Assembly: GCF_007004655.1 (NCBI RefSeq)
Contig: NZ_ML660099.1
Coordinates: forward strand, 62,001-126,000
From: Exilibacterium tricleocarpae
GTDB taxonomy: Bacteria; Pseudomonadota; Gammaproteobacteria; Pseudomonadales; Cellvibrionaceae
Length of the DNA: 64,000 nt
Reading direction: 5' to 3'
Shown: piece after piece, positions 17,402 to 26,583 of the stretch
Numbering within the stretch: the stretch's first letter is position 1
Layout: each line of letters begins with the position of its first letter
Notes under the pieces: model-generated
The model's input: only the letters and a program-made list of their open reading frames with translations
What the model was told of the DNA's origin: nothing
Database searches by the model: none
Position numbers and translations under genes: made by a program

Positions 17402-18535
17402 CTACAACCGCGTATAAATAGCCTCATAACCATTGAGCATCGCCTGCACGTCAAATGTGTTCCTCACATGGGCCAAACCGGCGGCACCCAGTTTGTGACT
17501 CAATCCGGCGTCGGCGATCAACTGCGCCAGCGCCTGCGCCAGGGCCGCAGGGTCGCCGGGCGGTACCATCCAGCCATTTTCACCATGACTGACAATTTCC
17601 TCCGGCCCCCCGCAACGGGTCACCAGCACCGGCAGGCCGGTCGCCATCGCCTCGATGGTCGAGATGGAAAAACCCTCGGAACTCGAGCACAGTACAAAGT
17701 AGTCCAATTGCCCCAGGAAATCGGCGCTGTCTTCGTAGAAACCGATAAAGTGAATATGATCGGCCAAACCCAACTCGACAACCTGTCGATTGAGTTCTGA
17801 CATCAACGGCTCTTTCTGATGACCGGCCACAATAAAATGCAGGTTCGGATAATCGGGCACTACCCGCGCCGCTGCCTCGATCAACACATCGTAAGCTTTG
17901 GCGGAGCGGATATTGCCCAGGCTGCCGACCAGCAGCGCATCATCGGCCACCTGCAGTTGCCGGCGCAGACGCGACGACTGATTCGGCCGGTACTTTTCCG
18001 TTTCAATACCATTGTAGACCACGGTGGTCTTGTCCGGATCGAGCAGGTTCTGCGCGCACACACTATCCAACAGACGCCGGCTGACGGTGACATAGCGTCG
18101 AATGCCCCATTTCATCGCCCGGTGCTTGATGCGGCGAAAGCGCTCGCGGGGATTGATATCGACCATCCCGTGATAGGTGGCCACCACCGGCACGCGTGCC
18201 AGCAGCCCCACCATGGCGGCATACACATTCGACCCCAACAGGTGCGATTGAATAACATCGACCTTTTCCCTGCGCACCAACCGCAACAATTGCCACAGCA
18301 GTCCCACGGCAAAGCCGCCGGTTACCGCCACCACCAGGGGCGCCAAACCGCGCCGCTGCAGCTCATCGTGCACCCATCCCGGACCGTGAATCACCACCAG
18401 GGATCGATAGCCGCGCTGCCTGAGCAGATCGGCCAATTGGATAAAAACCGTCTCCGCACCACCTGGACCGGTGGTATCTATAAGATGCAAGATGGTTTTC
18501 ACCCCATTACAATGTCTGTTTACCGACTCAGTCAC
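17402..18535 (-). CDS. Glycosyltransferase family 4 (GT-B)
   Basis: 377 residues. ILHLIDTTGPGGAETVFIQLAD is the classical GT4 acceptor loop. VGSLGNIRSAKAYDVLIEAA and SSSEGFSISTIEAMATGLPVLVTRCGGPEEIVSHGENGW provide the donor-binding and EX7E motifs. The protein opens with 11 residues that may not be translated, since a GTG just before KTILHLID is a possible start. It is divergent from the polysaccharide deacetylase gene with only 12 bases between the chosen starts, so each promoter must lie inside the other gene. The sugar is unknown. Confidence 0.92.
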   Translation of the reverse strand: MTESVNRHCNGVKTILHLIDTTGPGGAETVFIQLADLLRQRGYRSLVVIHGPGWVHDELQRRGLAPLVVAVTGGFAVGLLWQLLRLVRREKVDVIQSHLLGSNVYAAMVGLLARVPVVATYHGMVDINPRERFRRIKHRAMKWGIRRYVTVSRRLLDSVCAQNLLDPDKTTVVYNGIETEKYRPNQSSRLRRQLQVADDALLVGSLGNIRSAKAYDVLIEAAARVVPDYPNLHFIVAGHQKEPLMSELNRQVVELGLADHIHFIGFYEDSADFLGQLDYFVLCSSSEGFSISTIEAMATGLPVLVTRCGGPEEIVSHGENGWMVPPGDPAALAQALAQLIADAGLSHKLGAAGLAHVRNTFDVQAMLNGYEAIYTRL

Positions 18536-18547
18536 TTACTATTCACC

Positions 18548-19555
18548 ATGTCGTCTATCTCCCACATCGCCAAGAACCTGGTCCGCACGCCACTGGAGTG
18601 GACCGCCGCCCAATTCGGATCGCACCGCCGCAAATCGACGGTGCCCCGACTGTGGGTGTTGATGTACCACCGGATTCTCCCCAAGGATGATCCCCGCTAC
18701 CGGGCCGAGGAGCCCGGTATGATTGTCGAACCGGAAACATTTGGCCATCACCTGCGGCAACTGCAGCGACATTTTACCTTAATTCCCCTGCGCGAGTGGA
18801 TCGACCGCTGGAGCGCCGACCGCCCGCTGCCGGCAAAGGCCTGCGCCATTACGTTCGACGATGGCTGGGCAGACAACTACGAATACGCCTTCCCCATCCT
18901 GCAGCGGGAACAAGTGCCCGCCACGCTCTTCGCCGTCTCCCATATGATCGGCACCGATCAACAATTCTGGCCCAACCGTATCAATGATTTGTTGCGGCGC
19001 CCCCCCCGCCACTGGCAGTCGATCGACTGGCTGCAACCGCTGTTGGCTAACCCGGCGCAGGTACCCGACCAGGAAACCATTGCCGGCGTCATTCAACACC
19101 TGAAACAACACCCGGACAGCCTGCTGCACCAACGGCTGGCACAGATCGATACCAGCGGCGACGGCGGCGGACACGACGCAGCACTGATGAACTGGACACA
19201 ACTGCGGGAGATGGCCGCATCCGGGCTGGTGGATGTCGGCTCCCACACCTGCCACCACTTCCGGCTGCGCGAAGACCTCGAGCCCAAGGTGCTGATCAAA
19301 GAGCTGGAAGACAGTAAAGCGCGCCTGCAAGCGGAGTTGGATCAGCCGATCGAGCTGTTCTGCTACCCCAACGGCGACGTCTGCGACCTGGCCCTGAGTC
19401 AGGTATCCAAACTCTACAAAGCAGCCGTAACCACCGCCGCCGGTATCAACCGCGCCAACCAACTACAGCCCTTTCAATTACTGAGAATTGGTGTGCACCA
19501 GGACAGAAGCGACAGCGCCGATAAGCTGGGCGCCCGCCTCTCGGGCTGGCTTTGA
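18548..19555 (+). CDS. Polysaccharide deacetylase family protein (NodB-like)
   Basis: 335 residues from the ATG at 18548; the open frame reaches back to 17819 but that part is antisense to the GT4 gene and has no family features. NodB motifs: MYHRILPKDD, ITFDDGWADNY (metal-binding Asp-Asp), VDVGSHTCHH (the HxxxH-type metal ligands) and a C-terminal ELFCYPNGD. Such enzymes remove N- or O-acetyl groups from polysaccharide. No signal peptide is evident and no Shine-Dalgarno precedes the chosen ATG, so the start is uncertain. It is one of three deacetylase-like genes within 4.5 kb around the exosortase. Confidence 0.87.
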   Translation: MSSISHIAKNLVRTPLEWTAAQFGSHRRKSTVPRLWVLMYHRILPKDDPRYRAEEPGMIVEPETFGHHLRQLQRHFTLIPLREWIDRWSADRPLPAKACAITFDDGWADNYEYAFPILQREQVPATLFAVSHMIGTDQQFWPNRINDLLRRPPRHWQSIDWLQPLLANPAQVPDQETIAGVIQHLKQHPDSLLHQRLAQIDTSGDGGGHDAALMNWTQLREMAASGLVDVGSHTCHHFRLREDLEPKVLIKELEDSKARLQAELDQPIELFCYPNGDVCDLALSQVSKLYKAAVTTAAGINRANQLQPFQLLRIGVHQDRSDSADKLGARLSGWL

Positions 19556-19566
19556 CCATCCGAACC

Positions 19567-21042
19567 TCAGCGATACGTCCAGCGCACGCCATCGAGCGTG
19601 GCGGCAAGTTCGGCGCTAAAATTCTCCCCCTCCGCCAGTTGCAGCAACCGCCGGCAACGGGTCTGGCGACATCGCAGTGTCACTACCAGCAGACCCGCGG
19701 CGGGCTCGCCGGCAAACCGGGAAGGTATCTGCAACAGCTTGGCGTAAAGGTCAGAAAGCGTGTGCCAATCCCCCACTCGATAAGTCCACAACACCAGCGA
19801 GGGACCGCGGCTGCCGCTGACAATCGAACGACCGACCTTGAGTCCGTTCGCCAGCACCAGCGGTGGCAGGCGTCGCTCCCGATCTTCGTCCGCCAGCCGG
19901 TTGGCGAAGTAAATCAACTCCTTACCCTGGCGCTGTTGCAAATAGGTGAGCGCCGTCAGCACCGCGGGTAAACCGGCAATATCGCCAGCCCATTGCTGTA
20001 AGACATCATAGCCCCGGTAATCGGGAATCCAGCGATCGGCCGGCACCGGCCGCAGGCTTGCCTCAGATGCCAGCGCTATGCCGGTACCGGCCGAGCCGTC
20101 GCCGGCGCCCTGCAGGCGCGCCCAGACCGGCGGCGAGATGGACAACACCACGGCAATCAACAGGGCCACGGCACCGACGGCGGGCCCGATACCGCCGGCA
20201 ACGGCAGGTGCTACCCCTGCATCGGCACCGGTGGTTCCATCTCCGTCGATAAAGCGCAGCAGAAAAAAGAACACCAGCAGACAAACCACAAACACCGCCC
20301 AGCCAAACGCCAGATGATCATAGACCAGCGGGTTCTGCATATCGCTGTAGTAACCGATGAGCACGAGTAAAAAAACCCGCACCCAATTGCCCACCAGCGC
20401 CAGGCCCACCATCAGCACGACACACAGCACTCGCCGGTAAGAGCGCAGATATTGAGCGGCATAAAAGGCGCTGATCACCACACCCATCAGCAGCGTGTTG
20501 AGCCCGGAGCAGCCGCCCGCCACCACGAAAGTGCCGGCGGGCACCTCAATCACAAAGCCGTCGATAAACACCGGGATGTCCAATAAACGGATCCACCACT
20601 GCACGACGATAACAGTGATGATCCGCAGGGGATCGACGAGCACATCCCACAACGGGATGGTGAAATAAACCAGCACAAAAGCCGGTACCACCGCGCGGGC
20701 AAAACGCCAGCCGAAGTAAACCAGCACCCACCCCCAGATAATAATCGGCAGCGCCACTTGCTCCAACAACTGGGTTTGGGTCAAATACCCTGCCAGCCAG
20801 ACCACCGACGCCAGCAGACTGGCCACCCCGCCCAACCACACCGGCCGCCGATCCGTGTGGCGGTGCTGTTGAATCCGCTGGTGAACAATAAAGCCCGCCA
20901 GGGCCAATAGAAAGTAACCGTAGGCATAGGTATTGTCCATCTGCACCCAGCGCAGATGGAGTTGCTGCAACGTCGGCCAAAACACCGCCGTTACGATCAG
21001 GAGCATGCCCAGCAGGGCACCACGCGTCAGATTTCTATCCAC
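19567..21042 (-). CDS. xrtA: Exosortase A with C-terminal EpsI-like domain
   Basis: 491 residues. The N-terminal two thirds is an eight-helix exosortase with the three conserved catalytic positions visible: Cys178 in VAGGCSGLN, Arg222 in GNWVRV and His243 in YDHLAFG. The family is a membrane cysteine peptidase-like transpeptidase thought to cleave PEP-CTERM sorting signals. After a low-complexity Gly/Ala linker (about residues 267-290) and one more membrane helix comes a soluble C-terminal domain resembling EpsI (WIPDYRGYDVLQQW, ELIYFANRLADE), normally a separate protein. The gene stands divergent from the exosortase-associated deacetylase gene. The symbol xrtA follows context. Confidence 0.93.
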   Translation of the reverse strand: MDRNLTRGALLGMLLIVTAVFWPTLQQLHLRWVQMDNTYAYGYFLLALAGFIVHQRIQQHRHTDRRPVWLGGVASLLASVVWLAGYLTQTQLLEQVALPIIIWGWVLVYFGWRFARAVVPAFVLVYFTIPLWDVLVDPLRIITVIVVQWWIRLLDIPVFIDGFVIEVPAGTFVVAGGCSGLNTLLMGVVISAFYAAQYLRSYRRVLCVVLMVGLALVGNWVRVFLLVLIGYYSDMQNPLVYDHLAFGWAVFVVCLLVFFFLLRFIDGDGTTGADAGVAPAVAGGIGPAVGAVALLIAVVLSISPPVWARLQGAGDGSAGTGIALASEASLRPVPADRWIPDYRGYDVLQQWAGDIAGLPAVLTALTYLQQRQGKELIYFANRLADEDRERRLPPLVLANGLKVGRSIVSGSRGPSLVLWTYRVGDWHTLSDLYAKLLQIPSRFAGEPAAGLLVVTLRCRQTRCRRLLQLAEGENFSAELAATLDGVRWTYR

Positions 21043-21122
21043 TCTGTCTCTTCAGGGTAATCTACATTGTGTTAGTATGTGTTCATTGACAGTCATACAG
21101 TTGTAAAAATTCGAGACACCTT

Positions 21123-22049
21123 ATGTCCGGCTTACCAGACACCACCCCCAAGCCCATGCTCCACGCGATGACGGTTGACGTCGAAGACTACTACCAAGTC
21201 GCAGCCTTTAAAAGTGTCGTAAAATTTGACGACTGGAGCAACTGGCCCAGTCGGGTCGAGCAAAACACCCGGGTGCTATTGGATTTATTTGCCGAGAATG
21301 ACATTAAATGCACCTTCTTCGTACTCGGCTGGGTTGCCGAGCGGCACCCGCAACTGGTGGCGGAACTCGTCGCCGGCGGGCATGAAGTGGCCTCCCACGG
21401 CTACAGCCATGATCTTGTGTATAGTCAGACCCCCGAAGTTTTCAAGGAAGAGACCTACAAATCGAAAGAAATTCTGGAGGCGATCACACAAAAACCGATC
21501 GCCGGCTATCGCGCCGCCAGTTACTCCATTACCCGGGCGTCGCTCTGGGCCCTCGACATCCTGGCCGAACTGGGGTTTAGCTGGGATTCCAGCATTTTCC
21601 CCATCCACCATGACCGCTACGGCATGCCCGGCACCCCGGAACAACCTTACACCATCAAAACCCGCAACGGCGCGACACTGACGGAGCTGCCGCTGACCAC
21701 CGCCAAAGTGCTCGGTCAAAGCGTCCCGGCAGCCGGCGGCGGTTATTTCCGCCAATATCCCTACGTGCTTTCACGCTGGTTGTTTGAACGGGCAAGCAAC
21801 GGCCAGACCAAGCCGATGATTTTTTATTTACACCCCTGGGAAATCGATCCGCAACAGCCTCGCATTCCCGGTGCCGGCCTGCTCTCCAATTTTCGCCACT
21901 ATACCAACCTGCGCCACTGCCTGCCGCGCCTGCAACGCCTGCTGCAGGACTTTTCTTTCGGCAGCATCGAGCAGAGTCTCGCCGCAACGACAGTTGACAC
22001 CACTATCGACCTGAACAGCTTTCAAGAGGCTGCCGTCAAACCGGCGTGA
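21123..22049 (+). CDS. XrtA-associated polysaccharide deacetylase
   Basis: 308 residues. HAMTVDVEDYYQVAAFKSVV with the DxED metal motif, CTFFVLGWVAERHPQLV, EVASHGYSHDLVY (metal His residues), AGYRAASYSIT and IFYLHPWEIDPQQPR are the signature of the deacetylase subfamily that travels with exosortase A loci. No signal peptide is seen, as usual for this group, whose substrate may be cytoplasmic or lipid-linked glycan. The ATG at 21123 lies 80 bases from the divergent exosortase start. It is convergent with the next deacetylase gene (13-base gap). Confidence 0.94.
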   Translation: MSGLPDTTPKPMLHAMTVDVEDYYQVAAFKSVVKFDDWSNWPSRVEQNTRVLLDLFAENDIKCTFFVLGWVAERHPQLVAELVAGGHEVASHGYSHDLVYSQTPEVFKEETYKSKEILEAITQKPIAGYRAASYSITRASLWALDILAELGFSWDSSIFPIHHDRYGMPGTPEQPYTIKTRNGATLTELPLTTAKVLGQSVPAAGGGYFRQYPYVLSRWLFERASNGQTKPMIFYLHPWEIDPQQPRIPGAGLLSNFRHYTNLRHCLPRLQRLLQDFSFGSIEQSLAATTVDTTIDLNSFQEAAVKPA

Positions 22050-22062
22050 ACGGCGCAGTCGC

Positions 22063-23091
22063 TCACATCGAGCGGCGCGAGCGCCGGTAATACTTGCTTT
22101 TGACAACCTCGATATAGGTCAAATACTGAATAAAATCGGTAAAGTTTTCGGGTAGCGAAAAACGCGGCAACGCATAGCGATGATCACGCGGCGCGGCCGC
22201 CGCCGGTACCGTCGACACGGCACAGGAAAATCCGGCCGCGGCCGCGGCGCTGTATTCGCGCTCGCCAAAATCTTGACGGCGCCCGGTGGGATAGGCAAAC
22301 ACTGGCGCCGCCTGCGCAACCTCCTGCCGCACCCGTGCGGCTGCAGCGGTGATCTCGCGGCTGCTGGTCTCCTCCTGCAGCCGCGACAGAATCCGGTGGG
22401 AACACGTGTGCGGCGCAATGCCATGCCCCCGGGCGACAAAGGCGTTGGCCTCGGCCCAGGAAACCGGTTGATAGTGAGCCGGAGGTGCCGCCGGCACATC
22501 GACTTCGGCCGCCCGGTAAAACTGCGGCAGCCAGTCATAGAGCGCCGTCTGATCGATCTCTTTGAGTCGATTGCGGAGCAGCCGGGCATTGCCGTGCGGC
22601 GAGGCAGACGCCAGATCCACCGCAAAGTCTGAGCCGTCCATTAGCTTGACGGCAAACTGGCGGCGCGGCGTGCTATCGAGTACGTAGCGGATTTGATCGT
22701 CCCAGGGCCACAGACGACCGTCGATAAAGTCGGTGATCAAAAAGCATGTCAGGGGTATATCGTACTTGCCGAAAACCTCACCACCGACCAGGCACTGATC
22801 TTTGAAGCCATCGTCGATGGTAAACACCACGGACCGCGCCGGCACCGGCTCGCCGGCGAGCCGCAAGCGGCCATAGGTCTCCAGGCTGATCGGATTATAC
22901 CGGTGCTTTCTGATGTAACTCAGGCACTGCTCAATAAACGCCGGCGTGTGTCCCTCCACCGCCAGGCCATCGGCGACGATCCGGTGCAGCATAAAGATCG
23001 GGGTAAAGCCGCCGAGTAGCCGCGCGATCAGGCGATGCGGCGTCCACTCAATCACCGCAGGCAGGACGTGTTTGGCTAAACGTTTAGTCAT
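22063..23091 (-). CDS. Polysaccharide deacetylase family protein
   Basis: 342 residues, NodB superfamily. IFMLHRIVADG, VVFTIDDGFKDQCL (catalytic Asp-Asp), PLTCFLITDFIDG and the metal-binding IAPHTCSHRILSRL are visible, with VFAYPTGRRQDFGEREYSA at the C-terminal barrel edge. The WPWDDQIRYVLDST insertion is shared in kind with the 18548-19555 deacetylase (FWPNRINDLLRR), so these two are closer to each other than to the XrtA-type deacetylase between them. Substrate unknown; a role in EPS tailoring is inferred from position. Confidence 0.88.
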   Translation of the reverse strand: MTKRLAKHVLPAVIEWTPHRLIARLLGGFTPIFMLHRIVADGLAVEGHTPAFIEQCLSYIRKHRYNPISLETYGRLRLAGEPVPARSVVFTIDDGFKDQCLVGGEVFGKYDIPLTCFLITDFIDGRLWPWDDQIRYVLDSTPRRQFAVKLMDGSDFAVDLASASPHGNARLLRNRLKEIDQTALYDWLPQFYRAAEVDVPAAPPAHYQPVSWAEANAFVARGHGIAPHTCSHRILSRLQEETSSREITAAAARVRQEVAQAAPVFAYPTGRRQDFGEREYSAAAAAGFSCAVSTVPAAAAPRDHRYALPRFSLPENFTDFIQYLTYIEVVKSKYYRRSRRSM

Positions 23092-23289
23092 TGGCGTCGT
23101 TTCTTATTTTTCCCCGCATCACACCACCACTATTTAATCACAAACCACCCGCTTGGGGTTATCCCTAAAAGCGAGAAAGAAAGACTACCCCGCGCCGCAC
23201 ACGGCTAAACCCGGATCGCACGCAACGCCCGGGCAGGGCACAGCGGCAGCGACGGCGACGGCGACGTATATCAGCACCGGCAACTTGGG

Positions 23290-23295
23290 TATAAT
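23290..23295 (+). promoter_or_regulatory. Perfect -10 hexamer TATAAT upstream of FemAB-type gene
   Basis: TATAAT lies 53 bases before the ATG at 23349, giving a predicted leader of about 45 bases. No good -35 is visible at 16-18 bases spacing (TATATC-like sequence is found there), so it is a moderate candidate. A short run of GCGACG hexamers precedes it (about 23241-23266). Confidence 0.4.
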
Positions 23296-23348
23296 GCCGG
23301 CTTTGTCAGCGCCCGGTGGGCAGTTCTTTCACTTCAATTGCCAGAGCC

Positions 23349-24758
23349 ATGGATACAAAATCACTGCTAGCATTATCTCCCGGGGAGCTGTCCGCCTGCG
23401 TCAACACACTGCCCGACAGCGAGGCGATTGCCGCCGCGGTCGAAGAAATTCGCAACCTGCGCGCCCGCATTAAAACACTGCGCGACGAAAAAGGGACGTG
23501 TGCCAGATCGTTCAAACAGGCCGCCGGCGACACCCGGGCCACCGACGCGGCCAAGCGGCAGATGCAAACCATCTCCGCCGCCCTGAAAACCCAGGAAGCG
23601 CAATGCAAAGCCGCCGAGAAAGCACTGACCGCGCGCCTGCAGAGCCACACCGCAGACAAACCCCAAACACCACAACTGCCCCGCCAGTTTCTTCCGCAAG
23701 CGGCGCCCCCGGCACCTGCGCCAGAGGCGGTCAGCGTCAGTGCCATAGACGACGCCAGGCAATCGGACTGGGATGACTATGTGTCCGGACACCCGCAGGC
23801 GTCGATCTATCATCACTATGGCTGGCGCCAGGTGATCGACAGTTCGTTCAACCACCGGGGCTTTTACCTCGCCGCCACTGACAGCACCGGGCGGATCGTC
23901 GGGATACTGCCGCTGATCTGGCTGCAAAGCCGGCTTTTCGGAAGTTTCAGCGTATCAATACCGTTTTTTAACTACGGCGGTCCACTGGCTGACTGCGCCG
24001 ACACGGCGGCGCTGCTGCTGGCAAAAGCCGGTGAAATTGCCGCTGCCCAGGGCTGGAGTCATATCGAAATCCGCACCACCACACCCGGTTACGATCTTCC
24101 CTACCAGGATAAAAAGGTCTCCATGATCAGGGCCCTGCCGGCGAGCGACGACGAACTGGACCACGCCCTGGGCGCAAAGGTCAGGGCACAGACGAAGCTC
24201 GCCACTCGCCACAACCCCGAGATACGCTTCGGCGGTGTGGAATTGCTGGAAGATTTCTACGACGTTTTCGCCAGGAATATGCGGGATTTGGGCACCCCTG
24301 TCTACGCCAAGTCGTTATTTCAAAATATCCTCGACCGGTTTTCAACTGAAACCACGGTGGTATGCGTTTATATCGATAAGCAGTGCGTCGCGGCGGCGTT
24401 CCTGATCGGCCGGGGTGAGCTGCTTGAGATACCCTGGGCATCGACACTGCGCAGGGTCAACAAACTCAACATCAACATGTGGATGTACCGGCAAATACTG
24501 CGCCTTGCCATCGACAAAGGCTTCGCGTTCTTCGACTTCGGTCGCTCCACCCGCGACGCCGGCACTTACAAGTTCAAAAAACAATGGGGCACCACTCCGG
24601 TACAACACTACTGGTACTACTGGTTACCGGCCGGCAGCGCCCTGCCGGAAATCAACCCCGACAATCCCAAGTACCGCCTGGTCATCGCCATTTGGAAAAA
24701 ACTGCCCCTGTGGATTACCAAGTTGGTGGGGCCGGCCATCGTTAAGAATTTGCCCTGA
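23349..24758 (+). CDS. FemAB-family XrtA/PEP-CTERM-associated protein
   Basis: 469 residues from the ATG at 23349; a GTG at 23316 would add 11 residues. The first 130 residues are largely predicted coiled coil (AAVEEIRNLRARIKTLRDEK). From about residue 140 a FemAB/GNAT-like fold follows: IYHHYGWRQVIDSSF, SVSIPFFNYGGPLADC, YDLPYQDKKVSMI, FFDFGRSTRDAGTYKFKKQWG. This match to the exosortase-associated FemAB group is strong. Relatives transfer aminoacyl groups from tRNA; the substrate here is unknown but plausibly a peptide or amino-acid decoration. The coiled coil is an extension beyond the family core. Confidence 0.9.
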   Translation: MDTKSLLALSPGELSACVNTLPDSEAIAAAVEEIRNLRARIKTLRDEKGTCARSFKQAAGDTRATDAAKRQMQTISAALKTQEAQCKAAEKALTARLQSHTADKPQTPQLPRQFLPQAAPPAPAPEAVSVSAIDDARQSDWDDYVSGHPQASIYHHYGWRQVIDSSFNHRGFYLAATDSTGRIVGILPLIWLQSRLFGSFSVSIPFFNYGGPLADCADTAALLLAKAGEIAAAQGWSHIEIRTTTPGYDLPYQDKKVSMIRALPASDDELDHALGAKVRAQTKLATRHNPEIRFGGVELLEDFYDVFARNMRDLGTPVYAKSLFQNILDRFSTETTVVCVYIDKQCVAAAFLIGRGELLEIPWASTLRRVNKLNINMWMYRQILRLAIDKGFAFFDFGRSTRDAGTYKFKKQWGTTPVQHYWYYWLPAGSALPEINPDNPKYRLVIAIWKKLPLWITKLVGPAIVKNLP

Positions 24759-25036
24759 CGCTATCCGCCGCAACCGGCTCCGGCCCCCGACGCAGGACCG
24801 TTCGCGGCAGTGATTTGAGAATCTGACGGCGGGCGCTTTCACAGTCGAAATCATGTCGGTTTTTTTTACAGACATTCGCAAAACAGCGTCTACACTATTG
24901 ATAATGTTGGTGTTATTTTACCGAGCGTCTAAAATGTGCGCTCCGGTTGGCAACGGCCTGCCGCCGCTGCCAGGTCCCGTCACGCCGCCGTAAAATCGGT
25001 GTGACCGGCGCTCAATCAACTACTGAGATACTCAAC

Positions 25037-25276
25037 ATGCACAAAGCAAAAATACGCGAGATATTGTCCGATTGCGGCAAATTAAGCGTGGATGTGGCGC
25101 AACTGGAGGACGATAGCGACCTCTACCAAGTCGGGCTAACCTCGCTGACAACGGTCAACCTGATGCTCGCCATCGAAGATCAGTTCGACATCGAATTTCC
25201 GGATGCGGTGCTATCGCGCGCCACGTTCCAGAGCATCAGTGCATTAAATGAAGTGGTAGAGGATTTAGTGGACTAA
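25037..25276 (+). CDS. Stand-alone acyl/peptidyl carrier protein (first)
   Basis: 79 residues from the ATG at 25037; the open frame extends to 24947 but the extra residues are basic and unlike the family. The four-helix carrier fold is clear, with LYQVGLTSLTTVNLMLAIED around Ser36, the expected phosphopantetheine attachment site. The motif is GLTSL rather than GxDSL, common in specialised carriers. It opens a same-strand set with the acyl-CoA-dehydrogenase-like, DUF1839 and GH2 genes. The partner loading enzyme may be the adenylation protein at 38942. A carrier rather than fatty-acid ACP role is inferred from the context. Confidence 0.87.
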   Translation: MHKAKIREILSDCGKLSVDVAQLEDDSDLYQVGLTSLTTVNLMLAIEDQFDIEFPDAVLSRATFQSISALNEVVEDLVD

Positions 25277-25337
25277 TGCTTGCATAGCACTCAGGATAGC
25301 AGCCGCTTCGGTATCTTTTTTTCATCCAGGAGTACTT

Positions 25338-26513
25338 ATGGACGCAACAGCATCCCGTGATTTTGCCGATATCCTGAAGATAGTCGACACGATCGGCGCG
25401 GGGGTGATATCGGACACCGCCGCCGATGTGGATACGCAAGCACGTTTTCCCTCGGAGTCTTTCGAAGCCCTCAAATCACATCGTCTGCTGAGCGCTTATG
25501 TGCCTCGCGAGTTCGGCGGCGACGAGTTGAGCATTTCACAACTGTGTAAAATTTGCGAGATGCTGGGTAGATATTGTGCGTCCACGGCAATGATCTATGC
25601 CATGCACCAGATTCAAGTAGCCTGCATAGTGCACCACGCCCGCAATGCCGATTTTTTTCGCGACTACCTGGTATCTCTTTGCGAACACCAGTATCTGCTG
25701 GCATCGGCCACCACGGAGTTGGGCATTGGCGGCGATTTGCGCTCGAGCCTGTGTGCACTGGAGCCCGAGGGCGATAACTTTGCCCTGAAAAAACAGGCGC
25801 CGGTCATCTCTTACGCCCTCGATGCCGATGCGGTGATGGTAACCTGCCGCAGCCATCCCGAGGCCGCCCGCAGCGATCAAGTGCAAGTGCTGGTCAACAC
25901 GGGGGACAGCGAGTTTGAGCCGCTGTCCGGTTGGGATACGCTGGGCTTTCGCGGCACCTGCAGTTCAGGCTACACGTTGACGGCCAGCGGCGGCAGCCAC
26001 CAGGTATTACCGCAACCCTTCGCCGACATTCTGAGCAAGACCATGCATCCGGTATCACACCTGGTGTGGGGTTCGCTGTGGCTGGGCCTGGCAACCGACG
26101 CCGTAAACCGCGCCCGCGCCAGCGTTCGCAACGCCTACCGCAAAAACCCCGACAGTCCCGCCATCAGCTCCATTCGCCTGTCGGAGGTGGACGAACAGCT
26201 CTACAGTATGCGCAGCGGCCTGTATGTATTCATCCGCGAATACGAGGACCTGCTGCGGGACAACAACGAAGATCAGTTTTCCAATTTCGGTTTCTCCATC
26301 AGAACCAATAACGTCAAGCTTCGCTGTTCGGAAATGGTGGTGGATATTGTCGGCAGAGCCCTGTCGATAGTGGGTATTTCCGGCTATCGCAACGACAGTA
26401 AAAACAGTCTCAGCCGCCATATCAGGGATGCGTACGGCGCGGCGTTGATGGTCAACAACGATAGAATACGCCAACACAACGCCACCATGCAGGTTGCAAT
26501 CAAAGAGAGTTAA
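25338..26513 (+). CDS. Acyl-CoA dehydrogenase-like flavoprotein
   Basis: 391 residues. The N-terminal helical domain (LKSHRLLSAYVPREFGGDELSISQLCKICEMLGRYCASTAMIYAMH), the FAD-facing LASATTELGIGGDLRSS, and GWDTLGFRGTCSSGYTL in the middle beta domain are standard acyl-CoA dehydrogenase features. The C-terminal helical domain ends at NDRIRQHN. In carrier-protein clusters such enzymes oxidise an acyl or aminoacyl group bound to the carrier (for example prolyl-carrier to pyrrolyl-carrier, or FkbI-type oxidation of glyceryl-ACP). The catalytic Glu is not certain by eye. It starts 61 bases after the carrier gene and is probably in one operon with it. Confidence 0.88.
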   Translation: MDATASRDFADILKIVDTIGAGVISDTAADVDTQARFPSESFEALKSHRLLSAYVPREFGGDELSISQLCKICEMLGRYCASTAMIYAMHQIQVACIVHHARNADFFRDYLVSLCEHQYLLASATTELGIGGDLRSSLCALEPEGDNFALKKQAPVISYALDADAVMVTCRSHPEAARSDQVQVLVNTGDSEFEPLSGWDTLGFRGTCSSGYTLTASGGSHQVLPQPFADILSKTMHPVSHLVWGSLWLGLATDAVNRARASVRNAYRKNPDSPAISSIRLSEVDEQLYSMRSGLYVFIREYEDLLRDNNEDQFSNFGFSIRTNNVKLRCSEMVVDIVGRALSIVGISGYRNDSKNSLSRHIRDAYGAALMVNNDRIRQHNATMQVAIKES

Positions 26514-26583
26514 AGAGCGTTGCGGCGAGCGGCTGTCTGTCTCCAGGTAACCGGCTCGACACCCGGCACTCAGGTTTTATCCG

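Noticed and set aside
17819-18547. N-terminal extension of the deacetylase frame
   Set aside because: Lies antisense to the GT4 gene; no deacetylase homology before 18548.
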